A stretch of DNA of 64,000 nucleotides from Rhynchopus sp. YZ270_cl-10. Its lineage: Eukaryota > Euglenozoa > Diplonemea > Diplonemida > Diplonemidae. The position numbers and the translations under genes were made by a program. The notes beneath the pieces are model-generated. The model searched no databases and was not told where the DNA came from. It was given only the letters and a program-made list of their open reading frames with translations. Location: positions 1 through 64,000 of the forward strand of contig OZ037899.1 in assembly GCA_964035575.1 (NCBI GenBank), given 5' to 3'. Shown in pieces: positions 42,228 through 53,237 of the stretch (within the stretch, counting starts at the first letter, position 1; each line of letters begins with the position of its first letter).

Positions 42228-42309
42228 TGACGAGGGTGAGGTTTGAACTCACGCCCCCGAAGAGACTACGACCTGAACGTAGCGCCTTAGACCACTCGGC
42301 CACCTCGCC
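42228..42309 (-). tRNA. tRNA-Leu (CAG), unit B
   Basis: Same as 18830-18911. Confidence 0.95.
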
Positions 42310-42430
42310 TTACTAGGCTCCTTCGTTAAAAATTTTTTCACCATCGCGGAGGTATGAAGGAAATTTTTGATGCGTGCTCTGTACATTTCAAAAGACCCCC
42401 TCCAAAGAAAAGAAGATGGAGAGAAAGCAT

Positions 42431-42503
42431 GGCGCTATAGCTCAGTGGTTAGAGCGCTCGCCCAGTAAGCGAGAGGTCGAGGGTTCGATCCCCTCTAGTG
42501 CCT
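42431..42503 (+). tRNA. tRNA-Thr (AGT), unit B
   Basis: Same as 19033-19105, including C33. Confidence 0.94.
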
Positions 42504-42587
42504 TGTTTTTTGTTCGCTGTCCTATTTCTGGTTCGTTGTTAGGTCACAAACAACCTGTTCACATGTTGTCCATCATGACTCAGTATT

Positions 42588-42707
42588 GGATTCGGCCATA
42601 CTCTGGTGAATACACCTCATCCCGCCTGATTTGAGAAGTTAAGCACCAGCAGGCCTGGATAGTACTGGCGTGGGTGACCAGCTGGGAAGTCCGGGTGCTT
42701 GAATCCT
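42588..42707 (+). rRNA. 5S rRNA gene 2 (unit B)
   Basis: Counterpart of 19190-19309. Confidence 0.96.
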
Positions 42708-42973
42708 TTTTACTTTTTTTTACTGAAGCAGAAAGTTGTTCTGGATTGCTCACACAGGATCAAAAACGCGAAAACGTTGGGAATATGTGTTATTTGGGTG
42801 CTCCCGAACCCATTATGAGGTCGGACGATTTGATTGGAGCATCAGAAGTGCCCTAATTGAGGTGGCCAAAATGACCGTTTTTACCTGCTATTCCGCAACA
42901 GCCCAACTGGTCAAAAATGCGAAAACGTTGGGAAAACGGGTTATTTGGATGCTAAAAAACAGGCTTCATTGTA

Positions 42974-43045
42974 TCCTCGGTAGTATAGAGGTCAGTATTT
43001 CCGCCTGTCACGCGGAAGACCCGGGTTCAATTCCCGGCCGGGGAA
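42974..43045 (+). tRNA. tRNA-Asp (GTC), unit B
   Basis: Same as 19576-19647. Confidence 0.95.
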
Positions 43046-43147
43046 TTCTTTTTATGTGTTGTGTTTTCTTCTGTTTTTCCTTTTGCTCCGTTTTGGTTGT
43101 CCTTTCTCATCGTTCTCATTTCATTTCTAATATAAATCTGTTGGCAA

Positions 43148-43229
43148 GGCAGGATGGCCGAGAGGTCTAAGGCGGAGGACTCAAGTTCCTTTCTCTTCGG
43201 AGGCGTGGGTTCAAACCCCACTCCTGTCA
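43148..43229 (+). tRNA. tRNA-Leu (CAA), unit B
   Basis: Same as 19750-19831. Confidence 0.94.
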
Positions 43230-43336
43230 CACTTTTTTCCTTCTGTTGTCCAGAATCAATTTTTCAAGGGATCAGTTTTTTTCACAATTTATTTTTCTGA
43301 CAAAAAATCTGTGACACAAAAACTTGAAAAAAAGAG

Positions 43337-43408
43337 GGGCTCAGCAGGGAATCGAACCCTGGACCTCTCGCACCCAAAGCGAGAATCATGCCACTAGACC
43401 ACTAAGCC
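43337..43408 (-). tRNA. tRNA-Pro (TGG), unit B
   Basis: Same as 19939-20010. Confidence 0.95.
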
Positions 43409-43529
43409 TTCGTTTTGTACCCATATTCCCATTTTCTTCTGTCCAAATTTTTTTTTATTTTGACACAGTTTTCGGTTTTGGGCGGTGAATGCACACACCA
43501 TCTCGTTTCTATGAACCATATAAATGTCA

Positions 43530-43603
43530 GCACCTATGGTCTAGTTGGTTATGACGCCTCGTTAACACCGAGGAGGTCTCCGGTTCAAACCCGGATAGGT
43601 GTA
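43530..43603 (+). tRNA. tRNA-Val (AAC), unit B
   Basis: Same as 20132-20205. Confidence 0.95.
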
Positions 43604-44259
43604 CACTTCTTTTTGTGCGTTTGTTTTTTGGCCTTGTATTGCCCATTTTTTTTGGGGGTGAGAGCACATCCGCAAACACGTGTCATAATGCTAACGTTTG
43701 CGGCTGTGCTACTCTGCCAATTTTTTTGGATTTGGTGAAAAATGGTACCAAAATCAAATCCCGGAGCAATCAGTTTTTGTTGCCGGAAGCACATGCGGAA
43801 ATGGGTGGGGATTCCTTAACATTTCCACATGTGCTTCCTTTTCAGTCCTTTCCATCTCGAACGAACTTTGATCAGTGGGAACATGAAACAGACTGACTGA
43901 CTTACATGTTACATAGCATCTCAGCTCAACCTGATTGCAGGCCAAAAAATAATTTTCGGCCAAAATTTTTTTTAAGTTTTTGTTGCCAGAAGCCATATGC
44001 TGAAACTTGCACAGCACACAGTGAGCTGTGCGCCCACAACGGAGGGCCTGTTCTGTGCGCCCACAATGGGGGGGGTTCTGTGCGCCCATATCGGGGTCTG
44101 CGCTGTGTGCCCGACATACCAAAAAAATTTCGTCCAAAAAATTGGGATGTAGTAGCACAGCGCACTTTTCCAATGTAGTAGCACAGCGCACTTTTTCAAT
44201 GTGGTAACACAGCGCACCTTGAAAATTGTTATTAGAGCTGAGGGGAAAAAAAAGAGAAG

Positions 44260-44276
44260 TGCCTCCACCTGGGATT

Positions 44277-44325
<49 letters not shown>

Positions 44326-44332
44326 AAGAGGC
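44260..44332 (-). tRNA. tRNA-Phe (GAA), unit B
   Basis: Same as 20862-20934. Confidence 0.94.
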
Positions 44333-44410
44333 CTTGTTTTAGGGTATGCATATTTTTTACACGGCCAACATTTTTTGAAGTGAATGAAGTCAAAGTAGTA
44401 GAAAAAGTAT

Positions 44411-44483
44411 TGGTCGTGACAGGGCTCGAACCTGGGACCGTTGGCTTATTAGACCAATGCTCTACCGACTGAGCTACACGACC
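44411..44483 (-). tRNA. tRNA-Ile (AAT), unit B
   Basis: Same as 21013-21085. Confidence 0.95.
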
Positions 44484-45180
44484 GACAATAATGACGAAAG
44501 GAATCGCCAAGCTGGGGTACACACTATTTTTTTCTATTGTGCACAAAACTGTATTTGCATGACCTCATCTTACTGATACTCTGCAACAGCAAAGTGGTCA
44601 AAAATGCGAAAACATTGGGAAAATGGGTTATTTGAGTGCTCCTGAATGCATTATGAGGTTAAACGATGTGATTAGAGCATCAGAAGTATCCTGATCGAGT
44701 TGGCGAAAATGACCCAGTAAACTGCCTATTGTACTGCCATTCCGCAATAGCAAAAATAGTCTAAAATGTGAAAACGTTGGGAAAATGGGTTATTTGGGTG
44801 CTCTTGAATCCATTATGAGGTCAGAACCGCAAATTGGAGCACCAGAAGTGCCCTGATCGAGTTGGCGAAAATGACCCACTAAAATGACTTTTGTGCCACC
44901 ATTCCACGAATGGCAAAATGTTCAAAAATGTGAAAATATTGGGAAATCGGGTTATTCGGCTGCTCATGAAGCCATTATGAGGTCAGAATCGCCAATTGGA
45001 GCATCAGAAGTGTCCTGATAGAGTTGGTTAAAATGACCCAGTAAAATGCCTATTGTACCACTATTGCGTAATAGCAAAATGCTCAAAAATGTGAAAACGT
45101 TGGGAAAATGGCCATCTCGCCTTCCCAGTTTTTTATGACTTTTGCAAAGAACAGAAAATGGTTTGAGAAGGGAAAAAAGT

Positions 45181-45253
45181 CTCCTCCTGTTGGGTTCGAA
45201 CCAACGACCTGCAGGTTAACAGCCTGACGCGCTACCGACTGCGCCAAGGAGGA
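45181..45253 (-). tRNA. tRNA-Asn (GTT), unit B
   Basis: Same as 21783-21855. Confidence 0.95.
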
Positions 45254-45342
45254 CCTGACAAGTGTGCTTTTTGTGTTTTGCACAATCTTGAAAACAAAAC
45301 AAAAGGGATAGATTGAAAATGAAAATGAAAAAGAACAACAAG

Positions 45343-45424
45343 TGACGAGAGTGGGGTTTGAACCCACGCCCCCGAAGGGACCAGGGCCTTAACCTGGCGC
45401 CTTAGACCACTCGGCCATCTCGCC
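45343..45424 (-). tRNA. tRNA-Leu (AAG), unit B
   Basis: Same as 21945-22026. Confidence 0.94.
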
Positions 45425-45517
45425 TTCAATAAAAGCCAACAAGAATATGGAAGTGGGAATGCGTTTCAACCAGTCACAGAGGAGAATAACAAGGGACGAA
45501 ACGGAGAAAAAGGAAAG

Positions 45518-45589
45518 TTCTCCTACGCGGATTCGAACCGCGGTCGCGAGATTCAGAGTCTCGAGTGCTAACCACTACACCATAGGAGA
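45518..45589 (-). tRNA. tRNA-Gln (CTG), unit B
   Basis: Same as 22120-22191. Confidence 0.95.
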
Positions 45590-45680
45590 TACAATTCTGT
45601 CGCTTCCTTCTTTTTCTTTGGTACCAAAAAGAATCGAGATCTGGAAATATCACAACAGTGTTTCCAAGCCAAAAAATGTT

Positions 45681-45753
45681 TGGAGATTGAGGGTATCGAT
45701 CCCTCTACCTCTCGCATGCTGAGCGAGCGCTCTACCATTTGAGCTAAACCCCC
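45681..45753 (-). tRNA. tRNA-Ala (AGC), unit B
   Basis: Same as 22283-22355, including C33 and the ATCGATA T-loop. Confidence 0.92.
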
Positions 45754-45854
45754 TTACATTTCTTAAACGAATCTTTACAAGGTGGGGATGGAATTCAAAA
45801 CCAAAAAGGGAGAAGTAACACTCAAGAGAAAATCTGGTCTTGAAACAAAAAGAG

Positions 45855-45926
45855 AGGGCACACCCGGGTTCGAACCAGGGACCGTTCGGACTGCAGCCGA
45901 ATGCTCTACCACTGAGCTATATACCC
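45855..45926 (-). tRNA. tRNA-Cys (GCA), unit B
   Basis: Same as 22457-22528. Confidence 0.95.
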
Positions 45927-46008
45927 TTCAATAATCATGCTTTGCGCTGAATACTATCAGTTCACTTTTCAACCAACTTCTGTGTGTTACACCACAAATA
46001 AGGAAAAA

Positions 46009-46128
46009 AGGATTCAAGCACCCGGACTTCCCAGCTGGTCACCCACGCCAGTACTATCCAGGCCTGCTGGTGCTTAACTTCTCAAATCAGGCGGGATGAG
46101 GTGTATTCACCAGAGTATGGCCGAATCC
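46009..46128 (-). rRNA. 5S rRNA gene 3 (unit B)
   Basis: Counterpart of 22611-22730. Confidence 0.96.
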
Positions 46129-46283
46129 AATAATGGGTCTGGGTGGAAAACCTTTGAAGAGCTTTTTATTTCTGAGCTTGTTTTTGCTTCACTTGTGCAA
46201 AAGTGTCTTGGGTGTTGCATGGTACAGGAAACTTTATTTGTCTCCCCTGTTCCGCTGCACTCTGCATTAGGTCATTTCACCTA

Positions 46284-46662
46284 AAATAAGGCCAGTTTGC
46301 GATCTTCTTGGAGTATCTTGGTGTCCAGTACAGTGTTTCTGGCATTGTGGACTTGCATGTTGTACAGGGCAACTGCCTGGGAATTAGTCCCACTTCTTGC
46401 AACAGTTTAGCTATTTCGGCATCCCCAGCGCGCATGATATTAAGCACAGGAGAATTTTTGGCTGCAGGTGCGCACGTCCCTTCTGGGGAGTATGGATGCC
46501 TCTTCCTCAGTTTTTGTTGTGCATTTTTGCACCTTTGCGCTCATCTCCATCTCACCAAAGGTGAAATTGTGAATGCTGTCATGCAGCATTCACATTCCAG
46601 CATGCTCCTGTAGGCTGAAGCACCGTCGGTGGTGTAGTCTCCCCTCATTTCTGCTCTCTGGA
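46284..46662 (-). ncRNA. Candidate Pol III RNA Y (unit B)
   Basis: Counterpart of 22886-23264 with the dyad element at 46684-46720. Confidence 0.45.
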
Positions 46663-46764
46663 TAGTGCAACAAACACAGGGATACAAGACAGGGTTGTCT
46701 TGTTGGAGGTGGGTCAGGGTCTGGATGTCCTAAAACCACACACCAACACGGAAGAAAAGCAAAA

Positions 46765-46884
46765 AGGATTCAAGCACCCGGACTTCCCAGCTGGTCACCC
46801 ACGCCAGTACTATCCAGGCCTGCTGGTGCTTAACTTCTCAAATCAGGCGGGATGAGGTGTATTCACCAGAGTATGGCCGAATCC
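46765..46884 (-). rRNA. 5S rRNA gene 4 (unit B)
   Basis: Counterpart of 23367-23486. Confidence 0.96.
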
Positions 46885-47182
46885 AATACTGAGTCAGGTT
46901 CGAAAACCTTTGAAGAGCTTTTTATTTCTGACCTTGTTTTTGCTTCGGTTGTGAAAACCGGTTTGTGGGTCAGCAGGTTTAACAAGTTTGGCCAGTCCTT
47001 AGCACAGCACTTAGTGCGCTGCACTACTGCATCGGAGCAGGTGCCTGTGTGCTCACAGGTCACCACTCAGTGGTCGATCCCTCTAGACCAGTGTGCTGGG
47101 TTTACTGGGTTTACTGGGTAACATGATGGTTTGTGTGATCACGTTTGTTTTGGTTTGTTTGTTTAAAAAGGCGGGTTTGTGC

Positions 47183-47331
47183 AAAGCACAGCACCGCCGC
47201 TGTCAAAAATTTCACTGTGCAAGCCAGCCGAAGCTAGTGCCACCAGTATCCCCTGCGCAGTGCAATGCAAGGGCCACTGGTGTGTCGACGCCCTTGTTGA
47301 TCAGGTCAGACACCAGTAAGGTATGTAACCT
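47183..47331 (-). ncRNA. U1 snRNA (unit B)
   Basis: Counterpart of 23785-23933; promoter element at 47370-47381. Confidence 0.85.
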
Positions 47332-47407
47332 CTAGCTGAGTTTAACAACATGCGAAACTCCAACACCTTCAGGGAAGCGTAGTGGTTGTCAAGACTTAAA
47401 AACAGAT

Positions 47408-47517
47408 GAGACACAAAGGCCCCTTCAAAAATTATGCTTTCACTTAGTGGCTCTTACCCACGGTCATCTTTAGTAAAAGGCGAAAGATGAGTTCGATATG
47501 GGCAAGAACCGTGATAT
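47408..47517 (-). ncRNA. U5 snRNA (unit B)
   Basis: Counterpart of 24010-24119; promoter element at 47557-47568. Confidence 0.93.
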
Positions 47518-48038
47518 GGCTCTGTTTTGTTCTATTGCTGTATGCACTTTGCTACACATGGAAGCATGTTGAGAGCGAGGATAGTGTGGTAACTTCTTGA
47601 TTGATCAAGATGTCCTTGAAGGTGAAAAAAGTAATGTGAAGCCTTTTTTGAGGTTTTTCTTAAAAACAAGCTGTAAGTGGAAGGGCTGTGCCTGGTACTC
47701 TTCCCTGCGCCATACAGGGGAGAGACAAAACAATACAAGAAGTATGTGACAATCATCGCAAGTGCTCATGCTGCACATGCCCAACCTATGTCATCATCCA
47801 GCTTTGGTCTTGTGCCGAAGAAAACAATCTTCAACACGAATGCACTCAAAAACAGATCCTGTGTAGAGTACAGTCTTGCCCTTGTTTGTTCCACCTATCG
47901 GCTGCACAGATGTCTACAGGGAGGCACATTGGTGGTGGTAGTTCTGGTGTGTTAGCTTTACGTGGTGTCTTTATGTTACCACCCCAACACGCTTCCCTGT
48001 TGACATAGCTTTGTGACACGACTGGGAGAAAAGGAGGT

Positions 48039-48182
48039 ATTCTTGCGCTCGGGATAATTCCATAAGCAATGACCAAATAGGGACGCTGTGGAGAGATTGC
48101 TGGTTGAAAACTACCCAATTCCCGCCATGGGCCGCTTCGGCGTTGCCACATTGGCAATTTGTGTAGCTGCTTCGGCGGCCTT
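48039..48182 (+). ncRNA. U4 snRNA (unit B)
   Basis: Counterpart of 24641-24784; promoter element at 47988-47999. Confidence 0.92.
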
Positions 48183-48330
48183 GTTTTTACTACGATTGAT
48201 CATCACCTTCGCTCACTTCCCTGTGACATGGGTGTGTAATCTGTTTGCCTTGTTGTTTCCTAGTAATATTGATCATCATCATGCTTCCCTGTACATGGGT
48301 GTCGAATTTGGTATGGACTAAAAAGAAGTC

Positions 48331-48490
48331 ATACCTTCTCGGCCTTTTGGCTAAGATCAAGTGTATTATCTGTTCTTATCAGCTTAATATCTGATACAGT
48401 GCCTTGTGCACTGATGATATTAACGCAATTTCTCATTGGGGTGACGGGTCGCCAGGGCAACCTGGTCCGTTCACACATGTTGCCCTGGAG
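48331..48490 (+). ncRNA. U2 snRNA (unit B)
   Basis: Counterpart of 24933-25092, with the same GTATTA branch-recognition segment; promoter element at 48280-48291. Confidence 0.95.
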
Positions 48491-48803
48491 CTGCACAACA
48501 TCCAGGAGTGGCATACCCTCTTTTTTAACAAAACAAAAACAAACACACAAAGGCAACATATCATACATACCATACATACCATACATACACAGTGGTTACC
48601 GGTAAGGGTTATTAAAAACAGAGGTCGGAGCGAGCCTCTCAATGTCAGAGGCTTCAAAGCATTTCACGAGAAAACTCGCCCCTGTCCTTCTTCATCACTA
48701 TCACTTGACCGAACACTCCCCACAAGGAAGCCTGTAAAAGGTGATGCTTTTTTAGGCAACAACACAGACACAGGGGGGGTACTGGGTGGGGTAATATAAA
48801 AAA

Positions 48804-49127
48804 GGGTGCTTGCGTTGTGTGCTGGATCGGGACCACCAGTAAACTGGCAGCCCCACATCCAGTTCTAATATTTGAAGTGTGAAATAGAACGCAGTCAGAA
48901 TTAGTGTTACACGCTAATGTAAGAATAATCATCATGGGTAATATTCTGTACGAACGTACGGGATTTACATCATATGAAAGTGGTTCCGCCTTGGGCCATA
49001 TCAGGCCCACAGCAGGACACATCATAAAAATTGTAAAGAATTTTCTGATAAGAAAGGTCTTTTCAAGTTTTAGCTGTTGCTGAACGAGTTGTTTGGTTTC
49101 GAAGTAGCACACTAACTTAGCACCCAA
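48804..49127 (-). ncRNA. Structured RNA X, copy 2 (unit B)
   Basis: Counterpart of 25406-25729; dyad element at 49149-49185. Confidence 0.7.
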
Positions 49128-49256
49128 ACATAGGGAGAGTATGGGAAAACAAGACAGGGTTGTCTTGTTGGAGGTGGGTCAGGGTGACACACACACCTGT
49201 GCACTTTGTACATGCATCATATGTGTGAATGTTTTTTCTCATGGTGACGTAAAAAA

Positions 49257-49369
49257 GGCCAGTCTCTTTCGAGGCTGGCCATGTTTGACAAAGTTGTGTG
49301 AGAAGAATATAATCTTCATGCTTCCATACCAATGAAGTACAGAAACTGTAGCTTTAGAAATCGTTGGTT
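49257..49369 (-). ncRNA. Spliced-leader RNA gene SL2 (unit B)
   Basis: Counterpart of 25859-25971. The RNA-coding part is unchanged; two bases upstream differ (TTAC for TTAA near 49381 and GTGC for GTAC near 49407). Confidence 0.92.
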
Positions 49370-49533
49370 GCCCTTTTTCTTACCATTGCTCTAAGCACCA
49401 ACATGTGCTGGTAAACATGCCACTTGTGGTGAATAATGTGGGTAGGAATGGTCTGGGCAACGTGGTGGGGTGTATCAACAACACATGTGTATGGTGATGT
49501 GGAAACAATGTTCACATGGAAAAATGTAAAAAA

Positions 49534-49739
49534 GAAACGCTTCTCCAGTTCAAGCCATTGAGTTGGAAACACCCTCACTCTGCTCTGTGCTGCGATCCTT
49601 GAACTGTCCACTGCAGGAGTTATGAGCTGCTCTGTGAGACCAGCCTGGCCCGGTTCACCCCATTTCACTCTGATTGTTGCCCTGGTTTACACCAAGGCCG
49701 CAAACAGGACAGTAGACTAACACGGACAACACATCAACA

Positions 49740-49741
<2 letters not shown>
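49534..49741 (-). pseudogene. SRP RNA gene, 5' end lost (unit B)
   Basis: Keeps the S-domain core and T6 end of the gene at 26136-26448, but its first ~105 nt (Alu domain) are gone. At 49742 the sequence changes into a T33 run, the poly(A) tail of a retroposed insertion. The dyad promoter survives 2.8 kb away at 52532. Unit B therefore should not make a complete SRP RNA. Confidence 0.85.
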
Positions 49742-49776
<35 letters not shown>

Positions 49777-52525
49777 TATCTACATCCAGTGACAGAGGGG
49801 GTACTTACTAGTCAAGCGAGTATGTAAACAGCTAGATGTCCAGACAAGGGCACTTTACTATTGTACTGGCAAGACAGTGCCTGAAAACACAGTTAGTGGC
49901 ACTAAAATAGAAAGCATGTGGGACAACTACAACCAACACTTCCCTGCAAATAAGCAAAAGGGTCGTATGTGAGTGCAATTTTTCCCAAAAGGAAAAGGGG
50001 AGGGGATGGGACGGGAGGGTTGCTCTGTCTACCGGTGTAGTTTTATTTTGCTTTGTCTTGGGGAGGGGAGGAGAGGAGAAGGAGGGGATTGAGTGAGCCG
50101 TTTCCTCTGTAACACACAAACAAATAAAAAGGAAGTTCCATAATCTTTTTAGTAGTTTTCTTTTTGGTGAAAATTTTTGAGAACTTCTGTAAGTGTGACC
50201 TGACCCGACTGACTGACACCCAAAGGGGAAAACAACAATAACGCACAACAAAATCAACAACAACAATGGTGGGTCTCGTGCTTACCTGTGGTGGTTTTGA
50301 AAAATGAAAAATTGAAATTGACCTTCACAAGGTAAAAATGAAAAACTAAAGGAGTGAAAAAAGAAACTCAAAGGACAAGAGTTCTGTACAAACTCTACTC
50401 TACTGCACAATCTATAAAAGTGGCCCAATGGCTCCTGATGCCACTGGCCTGGCTCTTAGACAGGTCTTACTCCGAGACTGCCCTCTACCCTCAGAGCCTC
50501 GTCCAAGGGGTAAGGGCCGTCGCTGGGGTAGACCCGTCCTAGCCAGCAGCCAACCAAAAATATTAACAAAAAGGAAGGGGGGCGGAAAGGGGGGAAAGGG
50601 GGGGGCAAACCCCAAAGGATGAAAAGAACAAAAAACACAAAATAAAAAGGGTTAAAAATAAACATGGGGCAAACTGTCATTCTCTACACGCTTCTATACA
50701 CACACTCTCACCCTCTAACTCTCACTCTAATTCTTCCCCTTGTTCCCCTTCCTTCCTCCGCTCTGTCTCCCCTTCTGTCCACCACCGCGACCATTGCGCC
50801 CTCTCTGCACCTCCTGGGGCGAGAGCACATGCTGCGTCGCCTGTGCCACTGAGTCGGTGAACACGTTCGACGTGTTGGACCTACCCTGAGCTGCATGGCG
50901 CTGGGGTCCTTTGGGAGCTGGGGAAGGAGCAGGTTGGGCGGAGGAGGTTGCATTGCCACGGCCTGCCGATGAGGAGGAGGAAGAAGTGGAGACTGCAGGT
51001 TGGGCGATGGAGGTTGTAGTGCCACGGCCTGCAGAGGTGGAGGAAGAAGAAGAAGAAGAGGAGGCTTGAGGTTGTCGGCCTATTCCCTCTCGAGCCGCTC
51101 GTGCCTCATTCTCCCTCCTTGTACTCTCCGCTGCAAAGGCCTGCCCCCTACTGCTCCGGTTGTCCGTCAGGGCATGCAACGTCGACTTTGCCTTGCACTT
51201 TTCCTTAACCGACCACTCATGCAAACCCACCACCTTCATCACCTCATACCACTGAGTGAAAGTAGCGGTAGAGAGGGGGAGTGACAACAAGGGTCTGCCA
51301 TCCTGTTTCTCTCCCTGACGGTAGTGGAACAGGGAGATCCACTTCGTCACAGAAGAAGGCACCGGCGACCCCATGGTGAGGCACGGGAAAAGACCCCCCC
51401 TCTCCGTCCGCTCCTCCTCCGTCCACATCCAAGCCTCGCTCTGCGCCCTCAGCAATTCCCTCACCCTCGCTTGCTTCTTCTGGTCAGGGATGCCTTCCAC
51501 TGACAGAGAATGCGAGCGATCCGCCCCCTCCATCGCGGTGTCGAGGTCCTCCTCCTGCTCCTGCTCATCATCATCCATCTCCTCCACCTTCACACGCACC
51601 TCGGTGTCTGCCGCCTCGGCCTGTCGCCCCACCTCCTCCTCCAGCTGATCCCGAGAAGGGGTTCCCCAGCTGACCCTGCCTTCCCGAACGACGATGACCG
51701 CGCTGGTCTTGCCCCAGGTGTCGCAGTATCCGGCCTCCCCTGCTATCTTCCTAACCGCCTGACGGGCGACCACCGACTCCGGGCAATCACCGTCCCCCTC
51801 CCCGTTCCCACTCCACGGCTGCTGTGTCGCCCAGCAGTACAGGAACTCGCCCGGGCACGGAGAAGCACCTTGAGGACCAAAGAGAGCCATCCAGTCGCCG
51901 ACACAGTCAGGTTCGAGTCCTTCAGGGTCGTCGCCCACCGCTCTCCGCACCGCATGGCAGGGGAGGAATAGCCGCCCTTCGCACACCACCCCAAAGCACC
52001 GCCCGTATGCCACCATGCGTTCTGCCTCCAGCTGTCGGGAGAGGTTCACCGCCGTCAACACCAGAGTGGTCGCCTTCTGCTCCGACTCATGCTTAGCTGC
52101 GATGGCGTAATGCCTCTCGCAGCGTTGCCTGTCATACTCCGCCCGGAGCGACTCTCCTGCTTCGGGGTGCCGATCGCAGTCTTCCAAGTACTGCGCATGC
52201 ATCCTCTTCGCGTCCTCTGCGAGTTCCCGCTTGTGCCTGGCGGTCAGCTCCTCCACACGATGCCTGTCCGCCGCCTTCGCCTGGTCCAGACGCACATTCT
52301 GTTCCTCCAGGAAACGACTCAACTCCTGCTGGCGGTCGCCAAAAGTGCCCCGAAGCGCGGCCAAATCCGGTCCCCACGACCGACGATGCTCCCGCCGTAC
52401 CTCCAGGGCTTGCTGCCACGCGTCCGACGCACGCTGCAACGCTTCCTTCTTCTCCTGGTCCGCCTTTTGTTGTTGCTGCTTCTGCTGTTTCCGTTGCTTC
52501 TCGTGCTTCTGCTGCTTCTGTTCTG
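49742..52525 (-). mobile_element. Retroposed poly(A)-tailed insertion (unit B only)
   Basis: 2,784 bp absent from unit A, replacing A 26344-26465 (122 bp). On the minus strand it has a 5'-truncated coding region, ~950 nt of 3' untranslated sequence and a 33-A tail at 49742-49774. No target duplication is evident; the target suffered a deletion. It looks like a retrocopy of an mRNA, or of a non-autonomous element, made by LINE-type machinery. It encodes no reverse transcriptase. Confidence 0.85.
49775..50726 (-). other. 3' untranslated part of the retrocopy
   Basis: No further coding region. It includes purine-rich stretches near 50570-50610 and a CAGGTAAGC sequence (minus strand, ~50283). 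Confidence 0.6.
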
Positions 52526-52526
52526 C
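50727..52526 (-). CDS. 5'-truncated ORF in retrocopy, ~600 codons
   Basis: I do not recognise the protein. It starts inside a Lys/Gln-rich coiled coil (about 150 codons, KQQKQQQQKADQEKK), then a Cys/Trp-containing region (CFGVVCEGRLFLPC...), an acidic stretch (EEMDDDEQEQEEDLD), a WSVKEKCKAKS-containing region, two Ser-rich tracts and a Gly/Arg/Lys tail (GRNGRGGGQKGR). The frame continues upstream to 52643 only by chance read-through into unit sequence (39 codons shared with unit A), so the true start is missing. GC-rich codon use contrasts with the flanks. It could be a processed pseudogene or an ORF1-like protein. Confidence 0.55.
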   Translation of the reverse strand, partial: AEQKQQKHEKQRKQQKQQQQKADQEKKEALQRASDAWQQALEVRREHRRSWGPDLAALRGTFGDRQQELSRFLEEQNVRLDQAKAADRHRVEELTARHKRELAEDAKRMHAQYLEDCDRHPEAGESLRAEYDRQRCERHYAIAAKHESEQKATTLVLTAVNLSRQLEAERMVAYGRCFGVVCEGRLFLPCHAVRRAVGDDPEGLEPDCVGDWMALFGPQGASPCPGEFLYCWATQQPWSGNGEGDGDCPESVVARQAVRKIAGEAGYCDTWGKTSAVIVVREGRVSWGTPSRDQLEEEVGRQAEAADTEVRVKVEEMDDDEQEQEEDLDTAMEGADRSHSLSVEGIPDQKKQARVRELLRAQSEAWMWTEEERTERGGLFPCLTMGSPVPSSVTKWISLFHYRQGEKQDGRPLLSLPLSTATFTQWYEVMKVVGLHEWSVKEKCKAKSTLHALTDNRSSRGQAFAAESTRRENEARAAREGIGRQPQASSSSSSSSTSAGRGTTTSIAQPAVSTSSSSSSAGRGNATSSAQPAPSPAPKGPQRHAAQGRSNTSNVFTDSVAQATQHVLSPQEVQRGRNGRGGGQKGRQSGGRKGNKGKN

Positions 52527-52661
52527 GGAATACAAGACAGGGTTGTCTAGTTGGAGGTGGGTCAGGTCAAAAACGTGGTTTTGAAGATCCTCACTTCTTG
52601 TGTGTGTTTTTTTTTTGCTTTGCACAAAGACACACAAAGACAATCATGCTAACGTAAAAAA

Positions 52662-52773
52662 GGCCAGTCTCTTTCGAAACCGGCCATGTTTTGACAAAGT
52701 TGTGTGAGAAGAATAATCTTCATGCTTCCATACCAATGAAGTACAGAAACTGTAGCTTTAGAAATCGTTGGTT
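52662..52773 (-). ncRNA. Spliced-leader RNA gene SL3 (unit B)
   Basis: Counterpart of 26602-26713, now ~140 bp from the right edge of the retroposed insertion. Exon 52734-52773; promoter element at 52812-52823. Confidence 0.92.
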
Positions 52774-52993
52774 GCTCTTTTTCTCTACACAGCTTTCGAC
52801 ATGTATATGCTCAGGGAAGCATGCCAGTAGCATAAACCATATGGTCGTTTTTTGAAACCAATATTTCAATGGGTCACTGCAGCCTGCCACTTGCCACCTG
52901 TGGGTGATGGGTATGTCTGCACATATGTGTTGGTCTGGGAAGCATGAAGAAGACACCAGTGTAAAAAATACGTGTGATCCGGGGGACAAAAAA

Positions 52994-53097
52994 AAAGTTG
53001 ATACTTTCTCGATTAATGCGTGTCATCCTTGCGCAGGGACCATGCTAATCTTCTCTGTATCGATCCAATTTTAACGGATGTCCCATTTCTGGGGTCC
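52994..53097 (-). ncRNA. U6 snRNA (unit B)
   Basis: Same RNA as 26934-27037. Just upstream the TATAT of unit A is AAAAA here; the dyad element at 53121-53157 is unchanged. Confidence 0.95.
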
Positions 53098-53237
53098 AGT
53101 AAAAATGCACAAGGTGGTTGACAAGACAGGGGCCCCTTGTTGGAGTTGGGTCAGGGTCTGAATGTGGTTCTAAACTTCTGCTGTTGTTGTGTGGGTTTTT
53201 TTGCTTGTGCACAAGACGATCGTGTTAACGTAAAAAA

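Noticed and set aside
50270-50300. Intron donor CAGGTAAGC in the retrocopy 3' region
   Set aside because: A single match without an acceptor; a poly(A)-tailed retrocopy is expected to lack introns.
52527-52643. Met at 52643 as the true start of the retrocopy protein
   Set aside because: The first 39 codons are unit sequence also present in unit A (promoter region of SRP RNA), fused by chance to the truncated insert.
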